The notes under the pieces are model-generated. The model searched no databases. It was not told where the DNA came from and was given only the letters and a program-made list of their open reading frames with translations. Of a stretch of DNA of 64,000 nucleotides, positions 1 through 9,662 are shown in pieces. Position numbers and translations under genes: made by a program. The number at the start of each line of letters is the position of its first letter. Position 1 is the first letter of the stretch. The DNA comes from Leishmania martiniquensis. Taxonomy: Eukaryota > Euglenozoa > Kinetoplastea > Trypanosomatida > Trypanosomatidae. The stretch is taken from contig NC_090136.1 of assembly GCF_017916325.1 (NCBI RefSeq), forward strand, positions 161,001-225,000, in the 5' to 3' direction.

Positions 1-2
1 AT

Positions 3-1112
3 GGCCAGATGCTGCTGGTGTGCATCACGTGCGCGGGCGGGTGGATGCTGCGCCACTTCAGCAACCTTTTCTTCGGGATGCGGCCCATACATTCCATTGC
101 CGTGCGCGTGCCGTCCTTCTTCTCACGTCTGTGGACCAGCTACCTACCCCCGATCACCCTCGCGAGCAACCGTAGCAGCGCGACGGCGGAAGCGCTGACG
201 CCCATCACGACCCTCGTCACTGCCGAGACAGCGCTCCTCGTGCATGAGGAGGAGCAGCGGATCGCAGCCGTCTCCTGCAACGACGGCGTCATTGCACTGG
301 TGCGGCTGCCCGGAATGGAGATCATCTCCTCCGTTGCCCCGACCGACTACAACGCCGTCGGCGAGATCCTGGCGCTGCAGTGGGTGGCCACGCTGCCGTG
401 CCACCTGTTGACGCCAGACATCCTCGTCGCCTCCGGCGAGGACGACACGATGACAGCCTTCCAACTGCTCCCGCAGTTCCCCGTGAGCACTGCCGAGTGC
501 AGCCACCACAACGGCCCCGACAACATGTCGCACATCTCGTCCGCGGAGTCCTTCCTGGCGAACGGCCGGCTGCGCATCCTTGAAAAGAAGCGGTTTCACC
601 GCAGCTGGGTGAACCAACTGCATCTCATGCCGGTCACCGTGCCCGCCTCCGCGGCGAACGCGAAGGGTGCCAGCAAGTCGAGCAGCAGCAGCAGCAGCAG
701 CGATGGCGGCGGCATGCCACAGTACCTGGGCGTGTGCCTCATCGCATCCTCCTATGACCACCGCACGTCTTTCTGGCCCTACACGTTCTGCGAGCGGCAG
801 CACGAGGTCGCGGCGGTGGACGTCCTAGAGAGCGCCAGCACCGCGGCTCCAGCCGGCAGCGTTCGCGGCGGCGCTCGCAGCCTCGAGGGGGCGGACTCCA
901 TCGGGATGAGCTTCTCCGGCAGCGGCTCCCCCATCGGAACGATAGCCTTGCCGGATCGCTACGTCCTGGTCGATGGCCCGACGGCGGCGTACAGGCTGCA
1001 CCCGGAACTCGTCCTCAGCGTGGCGGCTGCCGGTGGCGGCACAAGCTTCTTCCTGGCGTCGGTATGCTGTCGCGGCAAGGTGACGTTCTGGTCCGCGCAG
1101 GTGATGCTCTAG
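3..1112 (+). CDS. WD40 protein, WDR20/DMWD/CreC-like, C-terminal part (5' end outside window)
   Basis: The frame is open to the left edge, so this is the C-terminal ~370 residues of a longer protein. The order of blocks resembles the WDR20/DMWD/CreC family of WD40 proteins, which bind and stimulate ubiquitin-specific proteases. A block near the window edge reads LLVCITCAGGWMLR, then VASGEDDTMTAFQL (compare the family's TGGEDDLVTVWSF), then HRSWVNQLHL (compare HKSWVNAVAF), then ASSYDHRTSFWPYTF (compare GSAGQDTQFCLWDL). A poly-Ser stretch from an AGC repeat near 679-702 interrupts the propeller. The protein ends with another blade-like strand, FLASVCCRGKVTFWSA. WD40 character is fairly clear; subfamily assignment is inference. 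A generic WD40 scaffold is the alternative. Confidence 0.6.
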   Translation, partial: GQMLLVCITCAGGWMLRHFSNLFFGMRPIHSIAVRVPSFFSRLWTSYLPPITLASNRSSATAEALTPITTLVTAETALLVHEEEQRIAAVSCNDGVIALVRLPGMEIISSVAPTDYNAVGEILALQWVATLPCHLLTPDILVASGEDDTMTAFQLLPQFPVSTAECSHHNGPDNMSHISSAESFLANGRLRILEKKRFHRSWVNQLHLMPVTVPASAANAKGASKSSSSSSSSDGGGMPQYLGVCLIASSYDHRTSFWPYTFCERQHEVAAVDVLESASTAAPAGSVRGGARSLEGADSIGMSFSGSGSPIGTIALPDRYVLVDGPTAAYRLHPELVLSVAAAGGGTSFFLASVCCRGKVTFWSAQVML

Positions 1113-1852
1113 AGTCTCACATGTATGTCTGCGCCTGTGCGCACGGGCAAGCAGGCTGCACGATCCCCCCTCCCCTCCGACACGCGCACACACACACATT
1201 ATATATATATATAAGCCTGACGCCTCGCTTCCGATGCACGCTGCGGTCTGTCCTCGTGATCGCGCGCTACGGCGATCGCTGCTTCCTCCGCCTCCCCACT
1301 CTGTTTCGCTCTGCTGGTCGCCTCCCTTGTCTGCTCTTCCTCTCCCCCACCCACTCCTCTCTCTCACACACACGCGCGCGAAGAGTTCCGTGCGTGCGTG
1401 CGTGCGTGTGTGCCAGTGTCTGTCTCAGTCTCGTCAAGTCGGCCGCTCATTTTGTCCGGCCCGAATATTTTTCTGTAGGGCGGGGGGAGGGGGAGGGGGC
1501 GCACTGCTGCGGCACAGTCCCGTTGCGTCCGGTGCGCGAATGGGCGACGCATACAGAACGCTGCCCACTCCCCCACCTCCTTTGCCCTTCGTCCTTCAAC
1601 CCTCACCGCCAGCTTCATGTCACTGGCACTGCGCGACTCGCTCGCCACCATGCATGATAACGCTCTCCTCCCCTCTCCCCGACTCCACTCCACTCCACCC
1701 CCCCGACACCCACACACACACACACACCGCACTCAGCTCTACTCCTCCGACACCACTCGGCCCAACCCCGCCGACGCGGCAGGCGTAGTCGCTCCTCCCC
1801 CCTCCCTCCCTCCCTCTCTCTCTCCTCAATCGCCTCGTCCTGTGGGATCGTC
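1113..1852 (+). other. Intergenic spacer: WD40 gene 3' UTR / REL1 trans-splice region
   Basis: No gene seen. The spacer contains a composite (CA)n-(TA)n tract at about 1186-1213, GT-rich repeats near 1390-1415, and long pyrimidine-rich stretches at about 1660-1730 and 1793-1828. No AG lies between the second tract and the REL1 ATG at 1853. The likely spliced-leader acceptors are therefore AGs at 1735-1736, 1781-1782 or 1787-1788. Confidence 0.6.
1186..1213. repeat. Composite (CA)n-(TA)n microsatellite
   Basis: A run of CA dinucleotides passes directly into a run of TA dinucleotides, about 75 nt after the WD40 stop codon. Similar composite tracts occur at 31123-31151, 42260-42298 and, in opposite orientation, 58774-58800. 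Confidence 0.85.
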
Positions 1853-3328
1853 ATGCGTCCACGAACGCTACGTTGCGCTCCATGCTGCCTCCATGGCGCC
1901 CTCAGCGGCAGTCGTGGACGCTGCAGCGCCCTGAGGCGGCAGACATCGATAGGTGCGGCGGCCCCTGCCTTTCCTCAGTGCCTCTCCATCACCGCGTCGC
2001 TGAGTCTCGCCACTGCGGCGCACGCCGCGCTCTCCACGTCATGCCGTAGCTACATGCCGCTGCCACAAAACCAAGAGGACTTCTCGGCCTACACGGAGAT
2101 CGATCTCCCGACGGAGACGCGCATCGACGCGATCCGGCGCACCGCCATTGCGAGCCAGGAGTGGGTGGCGTGCGAGAAGGTGCACGGCACAAACTTCGCG
2201 ATCTACCTCATCAACGAGAACGAGGTGCGATTCGCCAAGCGCAGCGGCATCATGGACCCCAATGAGAACTTCTTTGGCTACCACCTCCTCATTGGCGACT
2301 TCACCGCACAGGTGCACGCGCTGTGCGCGCTGCTGAAGCGCAGATACGGGGTGACAGGTCGCATGGGCCGCGTCGTGCTGCACGGGGAGCTGTTCGGCGC
2401 CAAGTACGAGCATCCGCTGGTGCCGAAGAGCACCAAGTGGTGCACGCTGCCCAACAAAAAAAAGATCCCCATCGCGGGAGTGGAGATACAGAGCGAGCCG
2501 TTTCCGCAGTATAGCCCGGAGCTGCACTACTTCGCGTTTGATGTGAAGTACTCCGTCTCGGGCGCTGAGGCAGATATGGTGCTGCTGCCCTTCGATGACT
2601 TCTCGGCGGTGTGCTCGCAGGTGCCGGGCCTCCTCTACGCCAAGCCGCTCGTGCGCGGCACGTTGGACGAGTGCCTCGCCTTTGACGTGGAAAACTTCAT
2701 CACGCCGCTGCCGGCGCTGCTCGGCCTGGGCAACTATCCGCTCGAGGGCAACCTCGCCGAGGGCGTCGTCATTCGTCACGTGCGCCGCGGCGATCCGGCG
2801 GTGGAAAGCAGCGGGGTCTCGACGATCATTAAGCTTCGCTGCTCCTCCTTCATGGAGCTCAAGCACCCCGGCAAGCAGCAGGAGCTGAAGGCAACGTTCC
2901 TCGACACCGTGCGTGCCGGCGCGCTGCAGCGGGTGCGCGGCGGTGGCAAGGTGACAGTGCTGGCGGACTCGATGCTGCCGAGGCTGGAGGCCGCCGCGAA
3001 CGCGCTGCTGCTGAACAACGTCAGCGAGGGGCGCCTGAGCAACGTGCTGTCGAAGATCGGCCGCGAGCCGCTGCTCTCCGGCGAGGTGAAGGAGGCGGAC
3101 GTTGCTCTGATGCTCGCGCAGGACGCCTTGAAGGATTTTCTGAAGGACGTGGACCCTGTCGTGCTGAACACGTCGCTCGCCTTCCGCAAGACGCTCATCC
3201 GCAGCGTGTACTTTGCGGCGGAAGCGTTGCTGCGCGAGAAGTGGACGCACCTCATGGCGCGGGAGACGGCGCGACAGGCAGAGATCGACGCCGCGATCGC
3301 TGCGCAGGAAGCAGCAGAGAGGCCGTGA
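1853..3328 (+). CDS. REL1: Mitochondrial RNA-editing ligase 1 (REL1/KREL1)
   Basis: This ATP-dependent RNA ligase of the U-deletion editosome subcomplex seals mRNA fragments in kinetoplastid mitochondrial editing. All nucleotidyltransferase motifs are visible: motif I EKVHGTN with the predicted AMP-accepting Lys109, then FAKRSGIMDPNENFFGY, HGELFGAKY, the LEGNLAEGVVIRH motif IV and IIKLRCSSF motif V. The C-terminal half (LNNVSEGRLSNVLSKIGREP onwards) is the domain that binds the OB-fold partner protein. The close match in YMPLP, WCTLPN, PQYSPELH and LALLGLGNYPLE-type blocks favours REL1 over REL2. The first ~66 residues are Arg/Ser/Ala-rich and lack acidic residues, as in a mitochondrial presequence. 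They end just before SYMPLPQN, so the start at 1853 is preferred to Met67. Length 491 aa, slightly above the ~470 aa of the T. brucei protein. Confidence 0.95.
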   Translation: MRPRTLRCAPCCLHGALSGSRGRCSALRRQTSIGAAAPAFPQCLSITASLSLATAAHAALSTSCRSYMPLPQNQEDFSAYTEIDLPTETRIDAIRRTAIASQEWVACEKVHGTNFAIYLINENEVRFAKRSGIMDPNENFFGYHLLIGDFTAQVHALCALLKRRYGVTGRMGRVVLHGELFGAKYEHPLVPKSTKWCTLPNKKKIPIAGVEIQSEPFPQYSPELHYFAFDVKYSVSGAEADMVLLPFDDFSAVCSQVPGLLYAKPLVRGTLDECLAFDVENFITPLPALLGLGNYPLEGNLAEGVVIRHVRRGDPAVESSGVSTIIKLRCSSFMELKHPGKQQELKATFLDTVRAGALQRVRGGGKVTVLADSMLPRLEAAANALLLNNVSEGRLSNVLSKIGREPLLSGEVKEADVALMLAQDALKDFLKDVDPVVLNTSLAFRKTLIRSVYFAAEALLREKWTHLMARETARQAEIDAAIAAQEAAERP

Positions 3329-4217
3329 CGCTGCTACCGCTGCCCGTGGCCGGCGTGACGCGTGTTTGGGTGGGGTGTGTGTGGGGGGGAGGGGGGGCTC
3401 TATCGTGTCGCTGCCGATGGAGATGCCGGAGACGGTGTGTGTGTGTGTGTGTGCGGCATCGCCGTGGCTGCTGGATTACATTAGCGAAAGGGTAAAGCGC
3501 CCACGCGGGGCGCCAAGACGCCGCGCTGCTGTCGCCCAAGAGGCTCTGCCTGAGGCGCCGGCCTTTCGTCGCCGATGCCGACAGGCGCACACAGCGTGTG
3601 GGGCGCGGCTGTCTGGCGGCTTCGTGGGACGAGGGAGAGGAAGCCCCTTTTTAATGGTAGGTCGTGGTGGGAGGGAGGGAGGGGCATCGTCCTCCCGTAG
3701 AGTGTGGGTGGTGGGACATAAAGGGTCACGAGGGACGGTGAAGAAGGGCCACCGCTTCGCTACACACGCCTTCCCCCACCCCACCCCCTCTATCCCTGCT
3801 TGAACTCATCCGCACGCAGAAGCGCGTCGTCGTCATCATCGCTACTGCCGCGGCCGCTGGGCATTGACCGGCATACGCGCCCTCACCCCACCCCCGTAGC
3901 CCCGGTGTGCGGCCTCGCTCGCTCGTTCTCGAGCTCCTGAAAGTGGGCCTGTGCCGTTTACGGCTGCCTGACGGACACGCAAAGGTCGGCGCACCGCTCG
4001 TCTTCTCACATCCGCTGTCCTCATCGCCGCCTTCCCACCCACCCACCCAACCCCCTCTGCCCCTTCCACGCCTACACGCACCCTCTCCTCCTCCTCCGCG
4101 GCAAACTTCGGTCAACGCTGCAGCGGCCCAGTGAGGCCGGCGCGCAATCACTTATCACCACCACCACCACCACGGCCAACAGAGAGCGCGCGCGCGGGCG
4201 GGCGGGCATCCTACTCG
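3329..4217 (+). other. Intergenic spacer: REL1 3' UTR / TBCK-like 5' region
   Basis: No gene seen. There are G-rich and GT-rich stretches (3370-3460) and a polypyrimidine tract near 4081-4098. It is followed by AG at 4122-4123 and 4130-4131, good spliced-leader acceptor candidates 87-95 nt before the ATG at 4218. The open frame extends left to 4131, but only through a GTG codon, so 4218 is the first ATG. Confidence 0.6.
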
Positions 4218-7200
4218 ATGGAGATGGAGGCGCAGCCTTCGGCTCGCCTCCCCGGTGCGCCAGGAGGCGTATGCGCCCCTGCGAGACTCGGGCGGCCGTC
4301 TGCGGATGCCACGTCGCCAGGACCTCATCACGGATACGTCGATGTCGATGGCCTTCGATGCGAGGTGCGCTCCATGCGCAGCGTGCCACACGCACTGTAC
4401 AGCACCCCATCTGTCTGCCACGTCCTTGCAACGTACGTCCGGCAGCTGATCGATGACTTTTCTCGCTCCCTGTTGCTCTGCCGGCCCGCCAGGCGGCTCG
4501 CTGCCACCGCCGCCACCACCAACACCAACGCCACCAGCAGCCGAGTCATCCAGGCAAAGAGCAGCGATGTACATCAGCAACCGTCACCCACGGCCCGCAT
4601 GGTCTCTGCTGCAGACTGCCCGACGGACGAGGCCCTGGCGATGGACGACGAAGAAAGGTACCTCCTCTTGCGCCTCTGTGCCCTTGAAGAGGCAGCGCAG
4701 CAACAGCAACAGCAACAGCCTTCAGAAGTCAGCGGTGATGGCCCTTCCGCGGTGGCGGGGCGACAGGTAGCTGGTGCGAGCCCGAAAGCTGTAGCGGTGC
4801 AGCTGATTTCGCTCTTCGCTGCCGCAGAGCGGGAGCGTCGTCGCAGCGAACGCAGCCGCGCTGACAGGGACGGGGCCAGTGAGCGTAGCGGTGCCGCCGC
4901 ACTGATGCCGCCGTTGATGTCCTCTCTCTTGCGGTTTAAGCCGATGCTACACGACATGCGGTACCTGGCACAGCACCTTCTCCTGCCGCGGCACGCCTGG
5001 CAGCACCATCAGCGGGAATGGGTGATCGTGTATGAAGACGTCGCCGTGACGTTGCGCGACCGCCTCTCTCGCTACCGCCGTGCCGCGATGCGTGGTAGGA
5101 GGCAGGGTGGCTCGGGGGACCGAGACGTCGCCTCATCACCACGCGCCGCTGCCGCCTCCATGACACACAGACAACCGTCTTTGTCCGTGGCTGAGTTGCA
5201 GCACCTCTGGTACACTCTCTGGGAGCTCCTTGGCGCTGCGTGGCGCCAGCGCGACCGCCTATGGGGCGCCTACCGCTACCTGCAAGGCCCTCGCCGTCTC
5301 CCCCCACTGTGTCTGAGTAGCCAAGCGCCCTGCGCTGTGCCGCCTGGGGTACACGCGTGCCCCCTCATGCGTGAGCAGTACGAGTGTCATATTGCCCGTG
5401 TGTGTACCTCCACTGCGTCCTCCTCCTCCTCCGACGCCGGCGCCGCGCCCGCGGCAACCGACACAGAAGACAACTGCGCGTTCGGTCCTTTCACGAGCGT
5501 CGACATTGGCATCTCATCACAGCGGCTCTATGTGCTGCGGCAGCCGCTAGCGGCGGTGCTGCGGACGCTGCGGGTGTCGGTGCCGTTATCTGGTCGAGAC
5601 CCGCTCGTCACCACCACCACCACCGCCTTTCCAGGCTTCCACTACCGCGACGATCCGTTGCAACGCGGCCAGAAGAACGCACCGGCACCGACGACGGCTG
5701 CGGCAACAACCCCTCTCGTCGTCCCGCTCTTCGACCTCACCGACCAGGACGCGCAGCTGGCTGCAGCAGCGGTGCCGTACATCTCTCCTGAGGTGTACTT
5801 GTCTCTTCGGCGAGAGGAGCAGCAGCAACGACAATCTGCTTCACGTAGTGTGCCGCCGCTGCAGCTGCCGCCGGCATCGTGGCCGCCTGTGCACGCCTTC
5901 TCTGACGACGTGTGGAATGCGGCAGTTGTGGTACTGGAGGCGGCGCTCAGTGGCTTCTGTGCAACGGACGCGGCCGTGTGCCACCTCGCGCGGCCACCTA
6001 TGCACAGCAGCGATGCCGATGAGCTCGATCAGTCCACGACTCGGCCAGACGTCTCGTACTCGTCCACTGTGTACTCAGATATCCTGCTGCTGCTGGCAGA
6101 GCAGCACGCGCTGCCGAGGGCCGCCGCGCACAACTTCCTCTATGCAGCGCTGTACCGCTTTCAGTGTGCTGTGAACAATAGCGGCGGCGGCTGTCGCGAC
6201 GGCGATGCCGCTGACTCCAAGTCGCCGCTGCAAGGCAGTTGCAACGGAGAAGCCACGGCGGCAGCGACCCTACCGTCGCCGGCGCGCCTAGCGCGAGAGT
6301 GGCTGCACTACCTGCGCAGTGCCTACGGCCCGGCATGTCTGCAAGGCGACGGGATCTTGGCGGAGGTGGCGAGCAAGGGCCTGTGCTGGCGCCGGTCGGA
6401 GCGATGGAACGCGTTCGGAATGGCCCACTTCACCGCAGCGACAGCCAGTGTAACGACCACTGGCGTTGACGGCTCGCTCGCCCCTGTGCCTCCCGGGCCT
6501 GTCTTTACGCACACCTCTGCAGGCAAGGAGGGAGCGCCCCCGTCCTTTCTCGCGGTCACGACGACGACCTCCGTGCAGGAGCGGCCGCGAGCCGCTCGCC
6601 TCGGCCGCGTGTCGCAGCTGGACGGCGCAGGTGTCAGAGTCGCGGATGGCGCCTCCACACCGAAGTCCCCGCTCTCTGCGTCGTCCCCCTTCCTCGGCGT
6701 CTCCTCGTCCGCCATCAGTGTCGCTGGCGCTGGCAGAGGCGCGTTGGCGCCGTCACGGATGTCACAGCAGCTGGATCGCGCTTTGAACGCCCTCGACACG
6801 CCACTCCTGCGCCTACTGAGCCTCGGTCACTGCCGCGCAGCGCTCAGGGGAGATGCAGAGAGTGGCAATTTATCGCCAAGGGGATCGAAGTTGGACAGGG
6901 CTGCCGCGGCGACGGCAAGCCGCTCCGCGAGCGGGGCTGTTGACGATACGGAGGAGGCTTCGTTAGTCCTTGCCAACTACCTTCGCCGCTGCACAGCGAC
7001 AAGTGACGCATCAGGGGCCTCCGCCGCAGCTGCAGCAGGCTCCCCCGGCGCATCGTCTGCAGGAAAGGCGAACGGCGCTGTGGCGGAGGTGGCGGACGCG
7101 GACTGCGTTGATGAGCTGCTGCGGCTGCTGTTCTGCTGCCTGGTCCGCACAATACGGCGCGACCGCGCCGGCGGTGGTGCGCCAGCGGGTGTGAAGTGGT

Positions 7201-9662
7201 GTCCGTACGCCGCCATCAATCATAGTTTCTTTCGCGGCGTCGCCGAGCGTGGTCTGCTGACAACGTGCATGGCGGTCGCCTGCTGCACCTACTCGGATAA
7301 TCGCCGCGCTGCCAGAGGGGCGTGCGGCCATGCTGCAGCAGCAGGTACACTGCCGGCACTGAACCTTTATGTCCCCGCTGCGGTGCTGCGGGCCACAGTG
7401 CGGGAGATGGAGTCTGCGTGGAAGGCGGGTGGCGCTGAGGACTGTATGGGGTCGTTGGTGAGGCAGGCCAACGCCTTGCGTACGCTCATCGGCGACCACA
7501 TGCGCTCCTGGGAAGCAATCGGTGCCGCTCGCGGCGGCAGAAGCGGCGGCAGCGCGCATCCGCACCAACGACAGCAACTCCAACTCGTCAACCCCTTCGT
7601 GGATACGCCCGTGACGCTGCTGCCGCCCCCAGTACATCGCACGCGGCGTGCCCTCGACAGCGTGTTCTCCCCCATAGATTTCGACCTTGCGGCGCAGCTC
7701 CAGCACACGCAGCAGCTGCGGCGTCTACTTGACGGCGGCAGCGTTGGCATTGCCGGCGGTGATGGGGGACGCGGTGGGAAAGGGACGCGACAAAGACGGC
7801 AGAGCACCACAACAGCGCCTACTGGGGCAGCGCGTGTTCGAGCCTACCTGAAGGCGTTGCTGATGCCGGACGCGGCGCGCGGCGCGGACAGTGCCGCCGC
7901 TCACGTCGCCTACTCGCCCTTCTACCCGCTCCCTCCGACCCTACGCGGGGAGGTGTGGGGGTGCCTGCTGCACGTGCCGCCATCCGCGCGCGCCCGGGAG
8001 GCCCTTCTCGCCCACGCGGTTCACCACACCGCGGCCAAGTCGATGCCGCACGACCGGCAGCTCTCTGTGGACATCCCACGCTGCCACGCCTACCACCCGC
8101 TGCTGAGCTCCTCGTCTGGATCAGCGCAGCTCCAGCGCATCTTACGGGCGTGGCTGTACCTTCATCCCGAGTACGCCTACTGGCAAGGGCTCGACAGCGT
8201 GTGCGCTGTGCTGCTGACCGTCAGCCACAGGGACGAGGCCCTCGTGCTGGCGCAGCTCAACGCCATCGTCGACCGCTTCATCGCCCATGACGAGGACGGA
8301 CAGAAGCCCCGAGTCTCGGAAGGCGGCCACGCCCTCGGCGCTTCCCGCGCCGGTGTCGCAGCATTGCCGCGGCGCCCAGCCACGAAGCCAACTATGGAAG
8401 AACAGCTCCACCGCCTCGCCGTCGTGCTGCGCTACTGCGACCCACCGCTGGCCCACCACCTCTTCGACGTGCTTGGCTGCACCCCAGAGCTGTATGCCAT
8501 CAGCTGGCTGCTCACGCTCTTCTCGCACAGCCTGCCAACACGCAAGGTCTACCTCTTGTGGGACCTGCTCTTCGTGGAAGACGACATCGCCTGCCTCGTT
8601 GTGCTCTGCGCCGCCTTCATCATACACAAGCGCGAGACTCTGCTGAGCACGGACTTCTCCGGCTGCCTTGCAGCCTTTAGCAGCGGCGCATCCGCCATGA
8701 ACGTCGCGGCTGCCGTCGGCGACACTCGCCGGCTGATGACGGCTGTACCGCCGTCGGTGCTGGCGCAGCCGCCAGGCGGCGACGCCGGCGCGAGAGACTC
8801 GCTATACGGCCGTGGGCCTATTCTTAGTGCGGGTGCCGCCATCGATCATCCTCTCAGCGGCGACTATGGGCGCAGCGTCGCGAGCGTGGCACTTCTTTCC
8901 GTCGAGGACGTGGCCGCCGCGCTTGCAGCGACAGCGACCGCTGGCGGTAATGGCGGTAGCAGGAACGAGGTGCACATCGAGCATCCATGGTTCCACAGCG
9001 GTGTCTACCTGGTCGACACGCGCGAGCAGTCTGCCGAGAACGTCGCACAGGGGTCAGTTCTTGGCGCCATCAGCGTGCCGCTGCGCTCGGCGGCACCTCC
9101 CATCTCGCCTCTCTCCGCGGCGTCGACGGGAACAGAAGCAGCTCTTCAGCGCCGCGCGTTATCTGAAGCGCACGCGGGCTCATCCGCGGCTGAGGTAGAC
9201 AGCGTCGACAGCGACGCTGCCGGTGACGGATGGGGTGTCGTGGAACTGCAGGAGCGACTGCAGGAGCAGCAGCAAGTGGAACAAGACGCGGCAGCCCGTC
9301 AGGTCGAAGACGCCGCAGCAGCCATTCTTCGCCACATGGACAACCCGGCCATGGCTGCTATCTTACCCCGAGTCGAGAGGGCCGCCGAGAATTGTGGTGC
9401 ATCGCCGATGCCGCCACCACAGCCACCGTTGCTATCGTGTCCGTGGCCAGTGCACCCGATCGTGCAGAAGGTCTCTCGTGCCCCGCATGTAGTACTGCTA
9501 ACATCCGGCGTCGCGGACGTGCACGAGTTGCCGCTCGCACATCAGCTTGGTGTGAAGCTGAGTGCGTGTGGCGTACCTAATATAAGCATCTTGCGCGGCG
9601 GTGTCGCGAGCGTGCAGCGTGCGCTACCGGAGCTGGTGGTGCGTCGCGCACCCCCCGCGTAG
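4218..9662 (+). CDS. TBCK-like protein: pseudokinase, TBC (Rab-GAP) and rhodanese domains
   Basis: 1814 residues from the first ATG. The TBC domain (about 1232-1485) begins with PPTLRGEVWG, then has VDIPRCHAYHPLL with predicted arginine finger Arg1288, and YWQGLDSVCA with glutamine finger Gln1323. It continues with DPPLAHHLFDVLGCTPELYAI, then WLLTLFSHSLP and KVYLLWD, closely following human TBCK. Upstream, VPYISPEVYL (about 519-528) and SDDVWNAAVVVLE (about 562-574) look like the APE and DVW segments of a protein kinase. I see no HRD or DFG, so it is a pseudokinase. The C-terminus (about 1589-1811) looks like a split rhodanese domain: VYLVDTREQSAENVAQGSVLGA, a long insert, then HVVLLTSGVADVHELPLAHQLGV. 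A Thr/Ser stands where the catalytic Cys would be. The three-domain order matches TBCK, an endosomal Rab-linked protein. Long low-complexity inserts make it about twice the human length. Confidence 0.82.
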   Translation: MEMEAQPSARLPGAPGGVCAPARLGRPSADATSPGPHHGYVDVDGLRCEVRSMRSVPHALYSTPSVCHVLATYVRQLIDDFSRSLLLCRPARRLAATAATTNTNATSSRVIQAKSSDVHQQPSPTARMVSAADCPTDEALAMDDEERYLLLRLCALEEAAQQQQQQQPSEVSGDGPSAVAGRQVAGASPKAVAVQLISLFAAAERERRRSERSRADRDGASERSGAAALMPPLMSSLLRFKPMLHDMRYLAQHLLLPRHAWQHHQREWVIVYEDVAVTLRDRLSRYRRAAMRGRRQGGSGDRDVASSPRAAAASMTHRQPSLSVAELQHLWYTLWELLGAAWRQRDRLWGAYRYLQGPRRLPPLCLSSQAPCAVPPGVHACPLMREQYECHIARVCTSTASSSSSDAGAAPAATDTEDNCAFGPFTSVDIGISSQRLYVLRQPLAAVLRTLRVSVPLSGRDPLVTTTTTAFPGFHYRDDPLQRGQKNAPAPTTAAATTPLVVPLFDLTDQDAQLAAAAVPYISPEVYLSLRREEQQQRQSASRSVPPLQLPPASWPPVHAFSDDVWNAAVVVLEAALSGFCATDAAVCHLARPPMHSSDADELDQSTTRPDVSYSSTVYSDILLLLAEQHALPRAAAHNFLYAALYRFQCAVNNSGGGCRDGDAADSKSPLQGSCNGEATAAATLPSPARLAREWLHYLRSAYGPACLQGDGILAEVASKGLCWRRSERWNAFGMAHFTAATASVTTTGVDGSLAPVPPGPVFTHTSAGKEGAPPSFLAVTTTTSVQERPRAARLGRVSQLDGAGVRVADGASTPKSPLSASSPFLGVSSSAISVAGAGRGALAPSRMSQQLDRALNALDTPLLRLLSLGHCRAALRGDAESGNLSPRGSKLDRAAAATASRSASGAVDDTEEASLVLANYLRRCTATSDASGASAAAAAGSPGASSAGKANGAVAEVADADCVDELLRLLFCCLVRTIRRDRAGGGAPAGVKWCPYAAINHSFFRGVAERGLLTTCMAVACCTYSDNRRAARGACGHAAAAGTLPALNLYVPAAVLRATVREMESAWKAGGAEDCMGSLVRQANALRTLIGDHMRSWEAIGAARGGRSGGSAHPHQRQQLQLVNPFVDTPVTLLPPPVHRTRRALDSVFSPIDFDLAAQLQHTQQLRRLLDGGSVGIAGGDGGRGGKGTRQRRQSTTTAPTGAARVRAYLKALLMPDAARGADSAAAHVAYSPFYPLPPTLRGEVWGCLLHVPPSARAREALLAHAVHHTAAKSMPHDRQLSVDIPRCHAYHPLLSSSSGSAQLQRILRAWLYLHPEYAYWQGLDSVCAVLLTVSHRDEALVLAQLNAIVDRFIAHDEDGQKPRVSEGGHALGASRAGVAALPRRPATKPTMEEQLHRLAVVLRYCDPPLAHHLFDVLGCTPELYAISWLLTLFSHSLPTRKVYLLWDLLFVEDDIACLVVLCAAFIIHKRETLLSTDFSGCLAAFSSGASAMNVAAAVGDTRRLMTAVPPSVLAQPPGGDAGARDSLYGRGPILSAGAAIDHPLSGDYGRSVASVALLSVEDVAAALAATATAGGNGGSRNEVHIEHPWFHSGVYLVDTREQSAENVAQGSVLGAISVPLRSAAPPISPLSAASTGTEAALQRRALSEAHAGSSAAEVDSVDSDAAGDGWGVVELQERLQEQQQVEQDAAARQVEDAAAAILRHMDNPAMAAILPRVERAAENCGASPMPPPQPPLLSCPWPVHPIVQKVSRAPHVVLLTSGVADVHELPLAHQLGVKLSACGVPNISILRGGVASVQRALPELVVRRAPPA

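Noticed and set aside
679..702. AGC tandem repeat considered as a CRISPR-like or regulatory repeat
   Set aside because: It is a trinucleotide run inside the WD40 frame encoding poly-Ser, common in this genome type.
2039..3250. 403-codon open frame on the - strand
   Set aside because: It is antisense to REL1, whose protein is strongly conserved. In GC-rich coding DNA the opposite strand is often open; the translation has no recognisable domain.
4131..4217. Possible start at 4131 for the TBCK-like gene
   Set aside because: The codon at 4131 is GTG and the stretch contains splice-acceptor candidates; the first ATG is 4218.
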